A DNA stretch of 64,000 nt from Thioclava pacifica DSM 10166 (GCF_000714535.1 NZ_AUND01000023.1:124001-188000); one strand, 5' to 3'. Counted from the stretch's first letter, positions 37,901 through 45,828 are shown. Notes: generated by a model from the sequence alone, not told the origin. Numbers and translations: made by a program.

Positions 37901-38028
37901 GTCTCCTCGACCTCCGGATATTCGCGGACGGGTAGGTTGAAATAGGCCTGCGCGCCCAGCAGGAGCATGAAGGCGCCCAACACCATCGACAGGACAGGGC
38001 GGCGGATGAAGATTTCCGAAATGTTCAT
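34960..38028 (-). CDS. RND efflux transporter permease (AcrB/HAE1 family)
   Basis: 1022 residues, the normal length for the inner-membrane pump of a tripartite efflux system. Twelve membrane helices are arranged as 1+5 in each half. The proton-relay motif GLVVDDAIVVVENIHRHIED in helix 4 carries the paired aspartates. The first helix begins ISEIFIRRPVLSMVLGAFML. It follows the membrane-fusion gene after 10 bases. No outer-membrane channel gene is adjacent, so a shared TolC-like protein is likely. Substrates are not predictable. Confidence 0.94.
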   Translation of the reverse strand: MNISEIFIRRPVLSMVLGAFMLLLGAQAYFNLPVREYPEVEETVVTITTTYPGASPELIQGFITSPIAAAVATTENVDYVTTQSRPSASVISVHMKLGSNSDAAMTEVLSKVQQVKGQLPSAAKDPVIVKGTGRQFALMYLAAINPNMTPEQLTEYLRRVIRPRMSTIPGVAQTQIIGASDYAMRIWIDPDKLAARGVTASEVLGAIQASNFLSAPGKTKNEYVAQSITLQSTLQTPEAFGKLPIRSSGDEVVRLRDVAKIELSKAADNEIVTFDGKQGTFLGVFPTPAANPLDTAAAVRKELPAINATLPEGMKIELVYDSTETISASIDEVFKTIAEAVAIVTVVILLFLGSFRSVAMPIVTIPLSLIGVLAVLMALGYSINLLTLLAMVLAIGLVVDDAIVVVENIHRHIEDGMKPIPAAVQGMKEITGPVIAMTITLAAVLAPLGFTGGLTGQLFREFAFALAGSVILSGVIALTITPMMSGRLLKHGEAKGFQAFIDRNFDRLAGWYGRRVNGSLDLRGITIMIVVSLIGVTGFMLMNTNTELAPEEDNGALFAILNGPRYATSDYTQKYIDQVSKDTAGIPEVRTDFSIAGFGGDSSQGIYIWALKDWSERERSQKQIQQEIQGDLGKSTGLKGFAFAPPSLPGTGGGLPISVVIQSIHSSKRVAEVAEEIKNKAMASGKFIIVQNSLNFDSPQVDVTIDRDRAAALNVPVSDIGSTLGLLVGEASVAQFDRDSNSYDIIPQVPQKFRANPEELGRYYVRSASGEMVPLSALVKIETGVNAASIEQFDQLNAATITALPLPGQSTGAGLQTIVDIANQVMPEGFFINYSGQSRIETQQGNTILIAFAAAVLVIYLVLAAQFESFRDPFIIMMTVPLTIFGAVLPLNLGLGTLNIYSEVGLITLVGLITKHGILMVEFANQQRETAGLTRRQAIVKAAQIRLRPILMTTAAMALAVVPLILAQGAGAAARQAMGLVIFSGLLIGTMFTLFVVPMFYSFIAPSDAAFDAAAKKRAEAG

Positions 38029-38038
38029 GGGATCGCCC

Positions 38039-39202
38039 TTACTGCGCCGCCGCCGGGGCGGGCATGTCGAAAGCCTTCATGACCTCGGCGGTCGTGGGCG
38101 CATCCGGGTCGGGCGAGATCGTGTTGTCGATAGCCACCGCAGCCCCGGAATTGAGCTTGTTCTGGCCCGCATTAACGACCATGTCGCCCGCAGTCAGCCC
38201 CTTGGTGATCTCGACCAGCGGACCCGAGCGACGCCCGAGCGTGACGAAGACCTGTTTGGCGATGAGTTTCGGAGCGTCCGCGCCTTCCGGGGTTTCCTTG
38301 CGGATCACGAAGACCGAGTCGCCATAGAGGTTCGAGCTGACGACCGTCTGCGGCAGCGCGATCACGCCATCCTCGGCGGGCAGCACGACGCGGACATGGA
38401 CGAACTGGCCCGGCGTGAGCTGGTTGCCATCATTGCCGACTTCGGCGCGGAGCGTCACGAGGCGCGAGTTCGGGTCGATCTTGGGCTCGATCCCGGTGAT
38501 CTCACCGGTCAGGTTCAGCGTGCCGTCCTCGGTCGAGACCTCGACCTTCTGGCCGACCTTCGCCTGTCGCGCTTGCTGTTCGGACAGCGTGAAATCGACG
38601 CGCATGTGATCGCGGTCCTGCAACGTGGCAAAGGCGGTGCCGGTGGCGGCATATTGGCCGATCTCGACCTGCGGGATGCCGATCACGCCAGCGAAGGGCG
38701 CGACGAGGCGTTTCTTCTCAAGCACGGCTTGCAGCTTGGCGACGGTGGCGCGGGCCTCCTGCGCCGAGGCTTCGGCCTGATCGAGGTTAGAGGTGGCCGA
38801 CACGCCGCGCTCGGCCAGTTGACGTGCGCGCTTGAGATTGGTCTCCGCCAGATCGAGCGCCGCCTTGGCCGAGGTCAGATCGGCGCGTTCGGAGCGGTCG
38901 TCGATTTGCAGCAGAAGCTGGCCTTTCTCGACCCGGTCATTGGCCTTGAAATGGATTTCCTGAACCGTGCCGCCCATCTCGACGGCCAGTTCGGTCCCGC
39001 GCACGGCCGAGGCGGTGCCGATCGCTTCGAGACCCGGCGTCCAGGTCACAGGCTTCACCTCGCTCACCGAGACCGCGACGGGCGGTTGTTGCATGTTCGC
39101 GAAGAACTGCGCGATCATTTTCGAGCGGAACATATTGTAGCCGACGATGCCGCCCACGACGAGAATGAGCGCGACAATGGCGATGAGAAGACGTTTGATC
39201 AT
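38039..39202 (-). CDS. RND efflux periplasmic adaptor (membrane fusion protein)
   Basis: 387 residues from ATG 39202 (MIKRLLIAIVALILVVGGIV). An N-terminal membrane anchor at residues 4-22 is followed by a lipoyl/hairpin region (EMGGTVQEIHFKANDRVEKG, then VEIGQYAATGTAFATLQD), a coiled-coil hairpin (SAKAALDLAETNLKRARQLA) and beta-barrel domains. It is the first gene of the two-gene efflux operon. A 16-bp perfect dyad lies upstream over the probable promoter. A TetR-type repressor is expected but no such gene is next to it. Confidence 0.92.
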   Translation of the reverse strand: MIKRLLIAIVALILVVGGIVGYNMFRSKMIAQFFANMQQPPVAVSVSEVKPVTWTPGLEAIGTASAVRGTELAVEMGGTVQEIHFKANDRVEKGQLLLQIDDRSERADLTSAKAALDLAETNLKRARQLAERGVSATSNLDQAEASAQEARATVAKLQAVLEKKRLVAPFAGVIGIPQVEIGQYAATGTAFATLQDRDHMRVDFTLSEQQARQAKVGQKVEVSTEDGTLNLTGEITGIEPKIDPNSRLVTLRAEVGNDGNQLTPGQFVHVRVVLPAEDGVIALPQTVVSSNLYGDSVFVIRKETPEGADAPKLIAKQVFVTLGRRSGPLVEITKGLTAGDMVVNAGQNKLNSGAAVAIDNTISPDPDAPTTAEVMKAFDMPAPAAAQ

Positions 39203-39259
39203 GAGGAGTCCCGTCGAATTTACCTGAGCGTCCGGCCAGAAAAGACGGCGCATTTGTTC

Positions 39260-39275
39260 TGAACCAGATGGTTCA
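39260..39275. promoter_or_regulatory. Candidate repressor operator upstream of the RND efflux operon
   Basis: TGAACC-AGAT-GGTTCA, a perfect 16-bp inverted repeat 58 bases upstream of the adaptor start codon and next to a T-rich run. The form suits a TetR-family repressor. Confidence 0.55.
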
Positions 39276-39514
39276 ATTTTTTTCCCGGAGTCAATCCGCT
39301 CCATTTCGCACAGATGATGGTTCACGTGGCTGTGAATTCAAGCATCGCTTGGCGCGCGTGCGACAAGTCCCCTGTGCGCCTGCGCGCGCTGGGTAGCCGT
39401 TATGCGACCTTTGGATGGCTCGACCTTCCGAATCCGGGCAATATATTAACTCTTGAATGTTAGCGTATGCGGCGCGTTTTCGCCTTGGCGTTGTGAGTTT
39501 TGGAAGGATTTCAA
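39276..39514. other. Non-coding stretch between the efflux operon and the small gene at 39515
   Basis: I see no gene here. The last 60 bases are AT-rich (a TATATTAAC run at 39442-39450) with the weak dyad TAAC-N8-GTTA, and probably hold the promoter of the next gene. Confidence 0.4.
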
Positions 39515-39817
39515 ATGGATCCCCTCTCGTTGGTGCGCATCGGCTTCGAAGCCGCGCGAATTGGTGTCGAAGCTCAGGCGGTGATCGCGATGCGACTGGC
39601 GGGTATGGCAGGTCTCTGGGACGTGCCTGTGCACGAGACTTTCCAGATGTTGCATGAAAAGCCTGTTGCGGTGGTCGAGGCGACCGAGGCCGCAGCCTGG
39701 GCGATCCTGAAAGGCCATAGCGCGGATCGGGCGATCTCGGCCTCGATGTCCGAAATCGGACGCCATACCAGTGCCAATCTCGCGCGCCTGTCGCGCCGTG
39801 GTCCGAGCTGGGCCTGA
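39515..39817 (+). CDS. Small alpha-helical protein of unknown function
   Basis: 100 residues from ATG 39515, chosen because GGAAGGA ends 6 bases upstream. The sequence MDPLSLVRIGFEAARIGVEA, then QAVIAMRLAGMAGLW, VEATEAAAWAILKG and a basic tail (SEIGRHTSANLARLSRRG) suggests helices without a membrane span. It resembles phasin-like or small conserved proteins in Rhodobacterales, but I cannot name a family with confidence. It stands alone, divergent from the efflux operon. Confidence 0.65.
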   Translation: MDPLSLVRIGFEAARIGVEAQAVIAMRLAGMAGLWDVPVHETFQMLHEKPVAVVEATEAAAWAILKGHSADRAISASMSEIGRHTSANLARLSRRGPSWA

Positions 39818-39945
39818 TCGCGTCCGGTCGCGCGCTATCACACTCTGACGACCGGGGCTTTGCGCGCAGCGCCGCCTTCCCATATCCAGATCATCCGATC
39901 CCCGTCCTTCCCACCGGGACGAAGGGAGTGCGCCGAGCGCGCGTC

Positions 39946-39999
39946 GGTGGGGGCGGATCGCACCGGTCTGAGACCGGTTGAGCGATCCGCCCCTCCCAC
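39946..39999 (-). terminator. Long imperfect hairpin after the proV-type gene
   Basis: Nested pairs: GGGCGGATCGC / GCGATCCGCCC (39951-39961, 39982-39992) outside and ACCGGTC / GACCGGT inside. The structure is stable but has no T-tract. It probably marks the 3' end of the proVWX-type transcript. Confidence 0.55.
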
Positions 40000-40011
40000 G
40001 GAAGCGACCGA

Positions 40012-41112
40012 TCAGGCGGCGCTTTCTTCCTCGACCGCGTCATCGCCCTCTTCGACGCTGGCGGGCGTGACCATGGCGGTCAGGATCGTCGGCATGTCGA
40101 CCACGCCGATCGGTTTGTTCGCCTTGTCGACGACCGTGGCCATGCGCACCTCGGCATCGGCCATTCGCCGCGCAATCTTCTCGAGGACGGAGCTGGCCTT
40201 GACCTTCATCTTCGGCAGCTCGCCTTCGGGCAGGGGCATGGCGATGGTTTCGGCGCGGATGACCCGGCCGCGGTTCACCTCGCGCACGAACTCGGCGATA
40301 TATTCATTCGCGGGGCGCAGCACGATCTCCTGACCGCTGCCGACCTGATTGAGCGCGCCATCGCGCAGGATCGCGATCTTGTCACCCAGACGCAGCGCCT
40401 CGTCGAGGTCGTGAGTGATAAAGACGATGGTCTTTTGCAGCTCCGCCTGAAGGTCCAGAAGCACCTTCTGCATATCCATGCGGATCAGAGGATCGAGCGC
40501 CGAAAATGCCTCGTCCATCAGCAGGATATCGGCATCGTTGGCCAGAGCGCGAGCAAGCCCCACCCGCTGTTGCATGCCGCCCGAGAGCTGGTTGGGGTAG
40601 TAATCCTCGTAGCCCGCAAGGCCGACCCGATCGATCCACTTCTTGGCGATGGGCTCGGATTTCGAGCGCGGAACGCCTTGGATATCCAGCCCGTAGCACG
40701 TGTTCTCCAGAACGGTTCGGTGCGGCAGCAGCGCGAATTTCTGGAACACCATCGCCGTTTCATGACGGCGGAATTCGCGCAACTCCTCGGTGTTCATCTT
40801 CACCACGTCGCGACCATTGTAGAGGATCTCGCCCGAGGTCGGCATGATCAGCCCGTTGATATGGCGGATCAGGGTCGATTTGCCCGAGCCCGACAGGCCC
40901 ATGATCACCGAGATCTTGCCCGGCGGCAGGTCGAGATTGATGTCCTGAAGGCCAAGCACGTGGTTGTGCTTGTCGTTCAGCTCTTCCTTGCCCATCCCGG
41001 CCTGTACCTTCTCGACATAGGCCGAGGGGTTCGCGCCGAAGATCTTGTAGAGGTTGCGGATCTCGATGCCCGAGCGCTGCTCGGTGCCTGCATTCGTCGT
41101 CGCATCAGTCAT
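40012..41112 (-). CDS. proV: Glycine betaine/L-proline ABC transporter ATP-binding protein
   Basis: 366 residues from ATG 41112; this start overlaps the proW stop by a few bases. Walker A is GLSGSGKST, the signature is [15 protein letters not shown] and Walker B is [16 protein letters not shown]-terminal extension ending with a CBS-like segment ([20 protein letters not shown]) is typical of ProV/OpuAA, in which CBS domains sense ionic strength. The C-terminus is acidic. It couples to the permease (41105) and binding protein (43117) as an osmoprotectant importer. Confidence 0.93.
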   Translation of the reverse strand: MTDATTNAGTEQRSGIEIRNLYKIFGANPSAYVEKVQAGMGKEELNDKHNHVLGLQDINLDLPPGKISVIMGLSGSGKSTLIRHINGLIMPTSGEILYNGRDVVKMNTEELREFRRHETAMVFQKFALLPHRTVLENTCYGLDIQGVPRSKSEPIAKKWIDRVGLAGYEDYYPNQLSGGMQQRVGLARALANDADILLMDEAFSALDPLIRMDMQKVLLDLQAELQKTIVFITHDLDEALRLGDKIAILRDGALNQVGSGQEIVLRPANEYIAEFVREVNRGRVIRAETIAMPLPEGELPKMKVKASSVLEKIARRMADAEVRMATVVDKANKPIGVVDMPTILTAMVTPASVEEGDDAVEEESAA

Positions 41113-42016
41113 GGCCAGCCTCCGAATGTTTCTGCAGCCGCTTGCCGAAGGCCTGGCTTGCGCGGTCGAAGATGATCGCGATCGCGACAAGCGCGAAGCC
41201 GTTCAGGAAGCCGATGGTGAAGAACTGGTTGTTGATCGCCTGCAGCACGTTCTTGCCGAGACCGCCAACGCCGACCATCGAGGCCACGACGACCATCGCC
41301 AGCGCCATCATGATGGTCTGGTTGACGCCCGCCATGATCGTCGGCAGCGACAGCGGCAGCTGCACGCCCCAGAGCTTCTGGCGCGGGTTGGCGCCGAAGG
41401 CATCGGCGGCTTCGATGACTTCCTTGTCGACCAGCCGGATGCCCAGATTGGTCAGGCGGATCATCGGCGGGATCGCGTAGATCACCACGGCGATCACGCC
41501 CGGCACCTTGCCGATCCCGAAGATCACCACGACCGGGATGAGGTACACGAAAGACGGCATGGTCTGCATCACGTCGAGCACCGGAGTCAGGATCTTCTGC
41601 ATCCGGTCGGAGCGGGCCATCAGGATGCCGATGGGCAGGCCGAGGATGATCGCGATCATCGTGGCCACGGTGACCATCGCGAGCGTCGTCATCGTGTCCT
41701 CCCAAAGGCCGAAGACGCCGATCAGCGCAAGGCCGATGGCCGAGCCGATCACGATCTTCACGCTGCGCGAAGCGAACCAGACAACCACCAGGATCAGCGC
41801 GAAGATGATGAACCAGGGCGTATCCACGAACGCATGTTCGAGCATGTTGAGAAACCATTGAAGCGGCCGCGTGGCCGCGTCGATCTGATCGGAATAGGCG
41901 CGGACGATACCGCGAAACCCGTCATCGATCCCCATGCGCATGTGGCGCAGGGTCTTGTTGGGAAGGGACGGGAACTCGCATAGCAGTTCAGGGAGCCCCC
42001 AGCAGGATGAAGCCAT
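41105..42016 (-). CDS. proW: Glycine betaine/L-proline ABC transporter permease
   Basis: 303 residues with GGAGGAC before ATG 42016. An N-terminal amphipathic stretch precedes about six membrane helices. The permease coupling loop EAADAFGANPRQKLWGVQLP carries the EAA motif, and IVIGSAIGLALIGVFGLWED and MVGVGGLGKNVLQAINNQF are characteristic of ProW/OpuAB. It is separated from proX by a hairpin with a T-tract, which probably makes it less abundant than the binding protein. Confidence 0.93.
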   Translation of the reverse strand: MASSCWGLPELLCEFPSLPNKTLRHMRMGIDDGFRGIVRAYSDQIDAATRPLQWFLNMLEHAFVDTPWFIIFALILVVVWFASRSVKIVIGSAIGLALIGVFGLWEDTMTTLAMVTVATMIAIILGLPIGILMARSDRMQKILTPVLDVMQTMPSFVYLIPVVVIFGIGKVPGVIAVVIYAIPPMIRLTNLGIRLVDKEVIEAADAFGANPRQKLWGVQLPLSLPTIMAGVNQTIMMALAMVVVASMVGVGGLGKNVLQAINNQFFTIGFLNGFALVAIAIIFDRASQAFGKRLQKHSEAGHD

Positions 42017-42057
42017 CTTCTTATGTCCTCCGGTCGATTTTTGGCGCCGGTTAATGC

Positions 42058-42089
42058 AAAAACGCGCGCGAAGAGGTCTTCGCGCGCGT
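42058..42089 (-). terminator. Intercistronic (partial) terminator between proX and proW
   Basis: The perfect 13-bp stem ACGCGCGCGAAGA / TCTTCGCGCGCGT with a 2-base centre (42062-42089) is followed on the minus strand by TTTTT. Because proW and proV lie downstream on the same strand, it likely sets a higher proX level. Confidence 0.8.
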
Positions 42090-42109
42090 CATTTTCTGCC
42101 TTAGGGCGC

Positions 42110-43117
42110 TCAGAGCGCGTCCTCGACTTTCTTGGCAACGTCCTCGGAGACCCAGGCTTTCCAGACATCCGGATAGTTCTCGAGGAAGTAGTAGGCGGTG
42201 TCCTCATTGGTGCCTTGGTTGTCGGCCTGCCAGGCGAGGAATTCACCCACGGTCTTGTTCGACCATTCACGCTTCGACAGGTAGTCCATCGCGATCGCGT
42301 TCTTCTCGGAGAACTCCTTGGTCACGACGGTGTAGACATCCGAAGTCGGGTAGGCGTTCGGCTTGGGATCGACGCAATCGGCCTGCGAGTTGCACTCATC
42401 CCAGGCTTGCTTGTCGTTGGGCACGCCTGCATCGAGCTTGACCATCGGGTATTTGCCGAGGATCGCGGTCGGCGCCCAGTAATAGCCCAGCCAGCCTTTC
42501 TTCGACTCGTAGGCATTGGCGATCGAGCCGTCGAGGCCCGCAGCCGAACCGGTATCGACCAGCTTGAAGCCCTTTTCCTCTGCCTTGTGCGCCTTGAAAC
42601 GGTTCGCGGTCGAAATCTGGCAGTTCCATCCCGACGGGCAATTGTAGACGCCGCCCATCGAAGGCTCTTCGGGATCGGGGAACAGCTCGGGATGAGCGAG
42701 CGCATCATCGACCGTCTTGATCTCGGGGTGGGCGTCGGCGACGTATTTCGGAATCCACCAGCCCTCTTCACCGCCGTCCTTGAGGATCTCGGCGGCGATC
42801 ACGAGGCGGTCCTCGCTCACGGCCTTGTCGAGTGCGACCTTCACCGCGTTCACCCAGAGCTCGGGGGCGATGTCGGGCTCACCCTTTTCGTTCATCGAGG
42901 TGAAGGTGGGCATCGTGTCGCCGGTCACCAGCGTCACGTCACAGCCATAGCCGTTTTCGAGAATGATCTTGTCGACCCACGCGGCGACGCCAGCCGAGGC
43001 CCAGTTCATCTCCGCTTCGGTCACCGAGCCGCATTCGCCATCCGCTGCGAAAGCGGGGGCGGCAAGCGCGGTGAGCGGGAAGGCCAGGGCAAGGCCCGCG
43101 AGTTTGAGTTTGTTCAT
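42110..43117 (-). CDS. proX: Glycine betaine ABC transporter substrate-binding protein
   Basis: 335 residues with a clear signal peptide (cleavage near AFA-AD, residue 24) and no lipobox, so it is a free periplasmic protein. The OpuAC fold is indicated by VTLVTGDTMPTFTSM, EGWWIPKYVADAHPEIKTVD and the aromatic-rich YESKKGWLGYYWAPT, suited to quaternary-amine binding. Paired cysteines (NCPSGWNC and ECNSQADC) may form disulfides. AGGAGGAC precedes the ATG. It is the first gene of the uptake operon. Confidence 0.92.
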   Translation of the reverse strand: MNKLKLAGLALAFPLTALAAPAFAADGECGSVTEAEMNWASAGVAAWVDKIILENGYGCDVTLVTGDTMPTFTSMNEKGEPDIAPELWVNAVKVALDKAVSEDRLVIAAEILKDGGEEGWWIPKYVADAHPEIKTVDDALAHPELFPDPEEPSMGGVYNCPSGWNCQISTANRFKAHKAEEKGFKLVDTGSAAGLDGSIANAYESKKGWLGYYWAPTAILGKYPMVKLDAGVPNDKQAWDECNSQADCVDPKPNAYPTSDVYTVVTKEFSEKNAIAMDYLSKREWSNKTVGEFLAWQADNQGTNEDTAYYFLENYPDVWKAWVSEDVAKKVEDAL

Positions 43118-43261
43118 ACAGTCCTCCTGTAGTGGCAGCGTCCGGGTTTCGGGTCGGGCGGGCTACCACCGCGCGTTCGACCCTTTGCGCCCGGTGCCAG
43201 GGCCCGGGCGGTAAGCGGCATGTTTCGACCCCAGATGGGGCGCCGCAGGAAATTGTCAAAA

Positions 43262-43281
43262 TACGACACACCTATGTCGTA
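43262..43281. promoter_or_regulatory. Candidate operator between proX and the diacylglycerol-kinase-like gene
   Basis: TACGACA-CACCTA-TGTCGTA, a perfect 20-bp dyad in the AT-richer part of the divergent 245-base intergenic region. It may control osmoprotectant uptake. No regulator gene is adjacent. Confidence 0.5.
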
Positions 43282-43362
43282 AAACTACAATGCCCGAGGT
43301 GCAAGGTTTTCGCGGACCTTTCCCGGCGCTTGCGGCGTTGAGCCGCGAGGAAAGGAAAACCG

Positions 43363-44340
43363 ATGAGCCAACCCGCCATGCAATCCGCCGCGGCGTCGCC
43401 TGAGCCGCCCTCGCCGCGCGCTGCGCTGCGTCGCGAAAGCGTCGCACTGATCGCGAACCCCGAATCGGGCGGGAACGCCAAGGACGAAGCCTCGATCGTG
43501 CGTGCGATGGAGGCACTGGGTGAGGGGGCGACGCTTTACCGATGGTCGCCCGAGGCTGATATCGTAGCGACGGTGCACAAGGCGCTCGATGACGGGGCCG
43601 AGATGATCGTTGCGGCGGGCGGAGACGGGACAGCGATGGCCGTGGCGGGGGCGCTGCTCGGGCGCGACGTGCCTATGGCGGTTCTGCCGTTGGGCACGTT
43701 CAACTTCTTTGCCCGTGGCCTGCGGCTTTCCGAAGATCCCGTCGAGGCGGCCCGCGCGATCCGTGAGGGTGAGGCGCACCCGATCCGGGTGGGCCGCGTC
43801 AACGGGCAGGTCTTTCTTAACAATGCCTCGCTCGGCATCTATCCGGAGATCCTCGAAGCACGCGAGGATATCTATGCCCGCTGGGGTCGGCGCCGCATCG
43901 TCGCGCATTGGTCGGTGGTCAAAACCTTCCTGCGGTTCCAACGCCCGATGCGCTTGCGCCTCACCGCCGATGGCAAAACCAGCCAGCATCGTACGCCGCT
44001 CATTTTCGTCGCGCGCTCGGCCTATCAGCTCGATTTCTTCGGTCTCGACGGAGCGAAGGTGATCGGCGAGGACGCCTTCGCGGTTCTGGTCGCGAAGGGA
44101 CGCACACGGAGCGATCTGTTCCGCCTCGCCTGGCGTCTTGTGCGGCGGCGTGCGCGCGAGGGTCGCGATTACGATTTGGTGCGCGCGCATGATCTCGAGC
44201 TCGACACCGGCAGGACCCGCGCGCTTCTGGCTTTCGACGGCGAGAAGCGGCGCGAAGCGAGCCCGTTTCACTTTGCGATGAGCGATGCGCCGCTCTGGAT
44301 CGTGAAGCCTGCCGATGCTGCGCAGGGTACCCCGGCATGA
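43363..44340 (+). CDS. Diacylglycerol/sphingosine kinase-like lipid kinase (DAGK catalytic domain)
   Basis: 325 residues; AGGAAAGGA precedes ATG 43363. The nucleotide-binding core is VALIANPESGGNAKD near residue 27 and VAAGGDGTAMAVAGALLG with the family GGDGT motif, followed by LPLGTFNFFARGL. The second domain (beta-sandwich) is complete. Members phosphorylate lipids such as diacylglycerol; the substrate is not defined. Its stop overlaps the start of a metallophosphoesterase (ATGA), so the two form a coupled unit. Confidence 0.88.
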   Translation: MSQPAMQSAAASPEPPSPRAALRRESVALIANPESGGNAKDEASIVRAMEALGEGATLYRWSPEADIVATVHKALDDGAEMIVAAGGDGTAMAVAGALLGRDVPMAVLPLGTFNFFARGLRLSEDPVEAARAIREGEAHPIRVGRVNGQVFLNNASLGIYPEILEAREDIYARWGRRRIVAHWSVVKTFLRFQRPMRLRLTADGKTSQHRTPLIFVARSAYQLDFFGLDGAKVIGEDAFAVLVAKGRTRSDLFRLAWRLVRRRAREGRDYDLVRAHDLELDTGRTRALLAFDGEKRREASPFHFAMSDAPLWIVKPADAAQGTPA

Positions 44341-45122
44341 GCCGCATCGTTCATCTTTCCGACCTACATTTCGGCCGCAGTCTGCCCTCGCTCGAGGCGC
44401 CCTTGCTGCGTGCGGTCAACGGGCTCGCGCCGGATCTGGTGGTGATTTCGGGCGATTTCACCCAGCGCGCACGGCGAGGCCAGTTCGATCAGGCACGTAT
44501 GTTCCTGCGCCGGATCGAAGCGCCCACGCTTTCGGTGCCGGGCAATCACGACACGCCGCTCGACAATCTCGCGCTGCGCCTCTTCAACCCCTTCGGGCGA
44601 TACAAGGCTGCGATCGACACCGAACTGGAGCCGGTCTTCGAGGATGCGCAGACGAAGGTGGTCGGGGTGAATACCGTCAACCGCTTCGCCTGGCAGCGCG
44701 GACGTGTGCCGAAGCGCGCGGTTTCGAGACTGTGCGCGGCCTTCGCCGATGCAGGGGAGAAGCTGCGCCTCGCGGTGATGCACCACCCGCTCGAACACGG
44801 GCCTGACGTCGACAAATCGCTGATGGATGGGGCCAGAGACGCGTTGGACGGCTTGCGGGCCTGCGGCGCCGATCTGGTGCTTTCTGGACACCTGCATCTG
44901 GGCTCCGCCGCGCCGTTTTCTGCGGTTCCCGGTATTCTTTTCGTGCAGGCGGGTACGGGGCTGTCGTCGCGGCTGAGGGGGGCGCCGAACATGTTCAGCC
45001 TGATCGAAGGCACACGCAGGGCGCTCACGATCACGCGTTACGAGGCCGAGGGGATGACCTTCGGGCCGCGTGCCCCACAAAGCTTCATGCGTGATGAAAC
45101 GGGGGCCTGGGTCGGACCGTGA
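44337..45122 (+). CDS. Calcineurin-like metallophosphoesterase
   Basis: 261 residues with all five metal-binding blocks: LSDLHFG (DxH), VVISGDFTQRA (GD), VPGNHD (GNHD), AVMHHPLEHGPD and LSGHLHLGSA (GHxH). It is coupled by a 4-base overlap to the lipid-kinase-like gene, suggesting a joint role in phospholipid or phosphodiester metabolism, for which there is no direct evidence. It ends 3 bases before the convergent regulator gene, with no hairpin. Confidence 0.9.
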   Translation: MSRIVHLSDLHFGRSLPSLEAPLLRAVNGLAPDLVVISGDFTQRARRGQFDQARMFLRRIEAPTLSVPGNHDTPLDNLALRLFNPFGRYKAAIDTELEPVFEDAQTKVVGVNTVNRFAWQRGRVPKRAVSRLCAAFADAGEKLRLAVMHHPLEHGPDVDKSLMDGARDALDGLRACGADLVLSGHLHLGSAAPFSAVPGILFVQAGTGLSSRLRGAPNMFSLIEGTRRALTITRYEAEGMTFGPRAPQSFMRDETGAWVGP

Positions 45123-45125
45123 GCC

Positions 45126-45722
45126 TCAGTTCGGTTTGCCGGAAATATCACCCCAGTCGAGAACGGGGGCTGCGTCGATCTCATGTGCGTCGAGCATCGC
45201 GGCCACGCGCTCGAGCGACGCGATAAGCTGCGCCTGTTCCCAATCCTCAAGCGCCTCGAAACGGCGCACGAAGATCTGTTGCAGCGCGTCCGGGGCTTCA
45301 TCGATGGCTCCCGCGCCTTTTTCGGTAATGACGATATCGGTCTGCCGCCGGTCGCGCTCCGAGCGCTGGCGCGTCACCATGCCTTTCTTCTCAAGCTTGT
45401 CGATCAGCGCCGTCATCGTCGCCTGGCTCACGCCCATGCGCTGCGAAATCGCCTTCGGTGTCGACCAGCCTTTTTCAGAGACGACCTGAAGCACACGGAA
45501 CTGCGCGGGCGTCAGCCCGGCCGCTTTCGCAAGGTCGCGTCCGAACATTTCGGTTGCGCGCAGAATTCGGCGCAGAGCGATCAGACTCGTATCAACACGC
45601 TCCATCAGGCGGCGGGCCCCTTTTTTGTCCAGACGGCCAAGTATCGCAGAGAGCTCTGCGCTCTGCAATTGCTTGGGCTTGCTAAGTTTATCCGCTTCGT
45701 TTGTGTTTATATGCTTTGTCAT
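45126..45722 (-). CDS. ectR: MarR-family regulator of ectoine genes (EctR)
   Basis: 198 residues, long for MarR because of an N-terminal extension of about 35 residues. The winged helix core is GLTPAQFRVLQVVSEKGWST, GVSQATMTALIDKLEKKGMV and RQRSERDRRQTDIVITEKG. It is divergent from ectABC-ask, the position of EctR in methylotrophs and other halotolerant bacteria, where it represses ect transcription. The shared region holds a GGCCTT / AAGGCC inverted repeat. Confidence 0.87.
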   Translation of the reverse strand: MTKHINTNEADKLSKPKQLQSAELSAILGRLDKKGARRLMERVDTSLIALRRILRATEMFGRDLAKAAGLTPAQFRVLQVVSEKGWSTPKAISQRMGVSQATMTALIDKLEKKGMVTRQRSERDRRQTDIVITEKGAGAIDEAPDALQQIFVRRFEALEDWEQAQLIASLERVAAMLDAHEIDAAPVLDWGDISGKPN

Positions 45723-45737
45723 GCTAATCGTATTTAG

Positions 45738-45762
45738 GGCCTTTAAGCAATAATTTAAGGCC
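45738..45762. promoter_or_regulatory. Inverted repeat in the ectR-ectA control region
   Basis: GGCCTT-N13-AAGGCC, extended inward by imperfect TAA/TTA pairing, 15 bases upstream of the ectR start. It is a candidate EctR or activator site and could allow autoregulation. Confidence 0.4.
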
Positions 45763-45799
45763 GAAAGCGGAACTTTCTGAGAGTCGTTTAGTTAGGTAG

Positions 45800-45828
45800 T
45801 TGAAATTTTTGGAGCGATGAACTACTTA
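45800..45828 (+). promoter_or_regulatory. Predicted sigma-70-type promoter of ectABC-ask
   Basis: TTGAAA (45800-45805), a 17-base spacer and TACTTA (45823-45828), with ectA starting 31 bases downstream. Spacing and hexamers are good for a housekeeping promoter. Confidence 0.55.

Noticed and set aside
34855-37935. A 1026-codon open frame antisense to the RND permease gene
   Set aside because: It is a GC-driven shadow of the opposite strand, with extreme Arg/His/Asp content and no family features.
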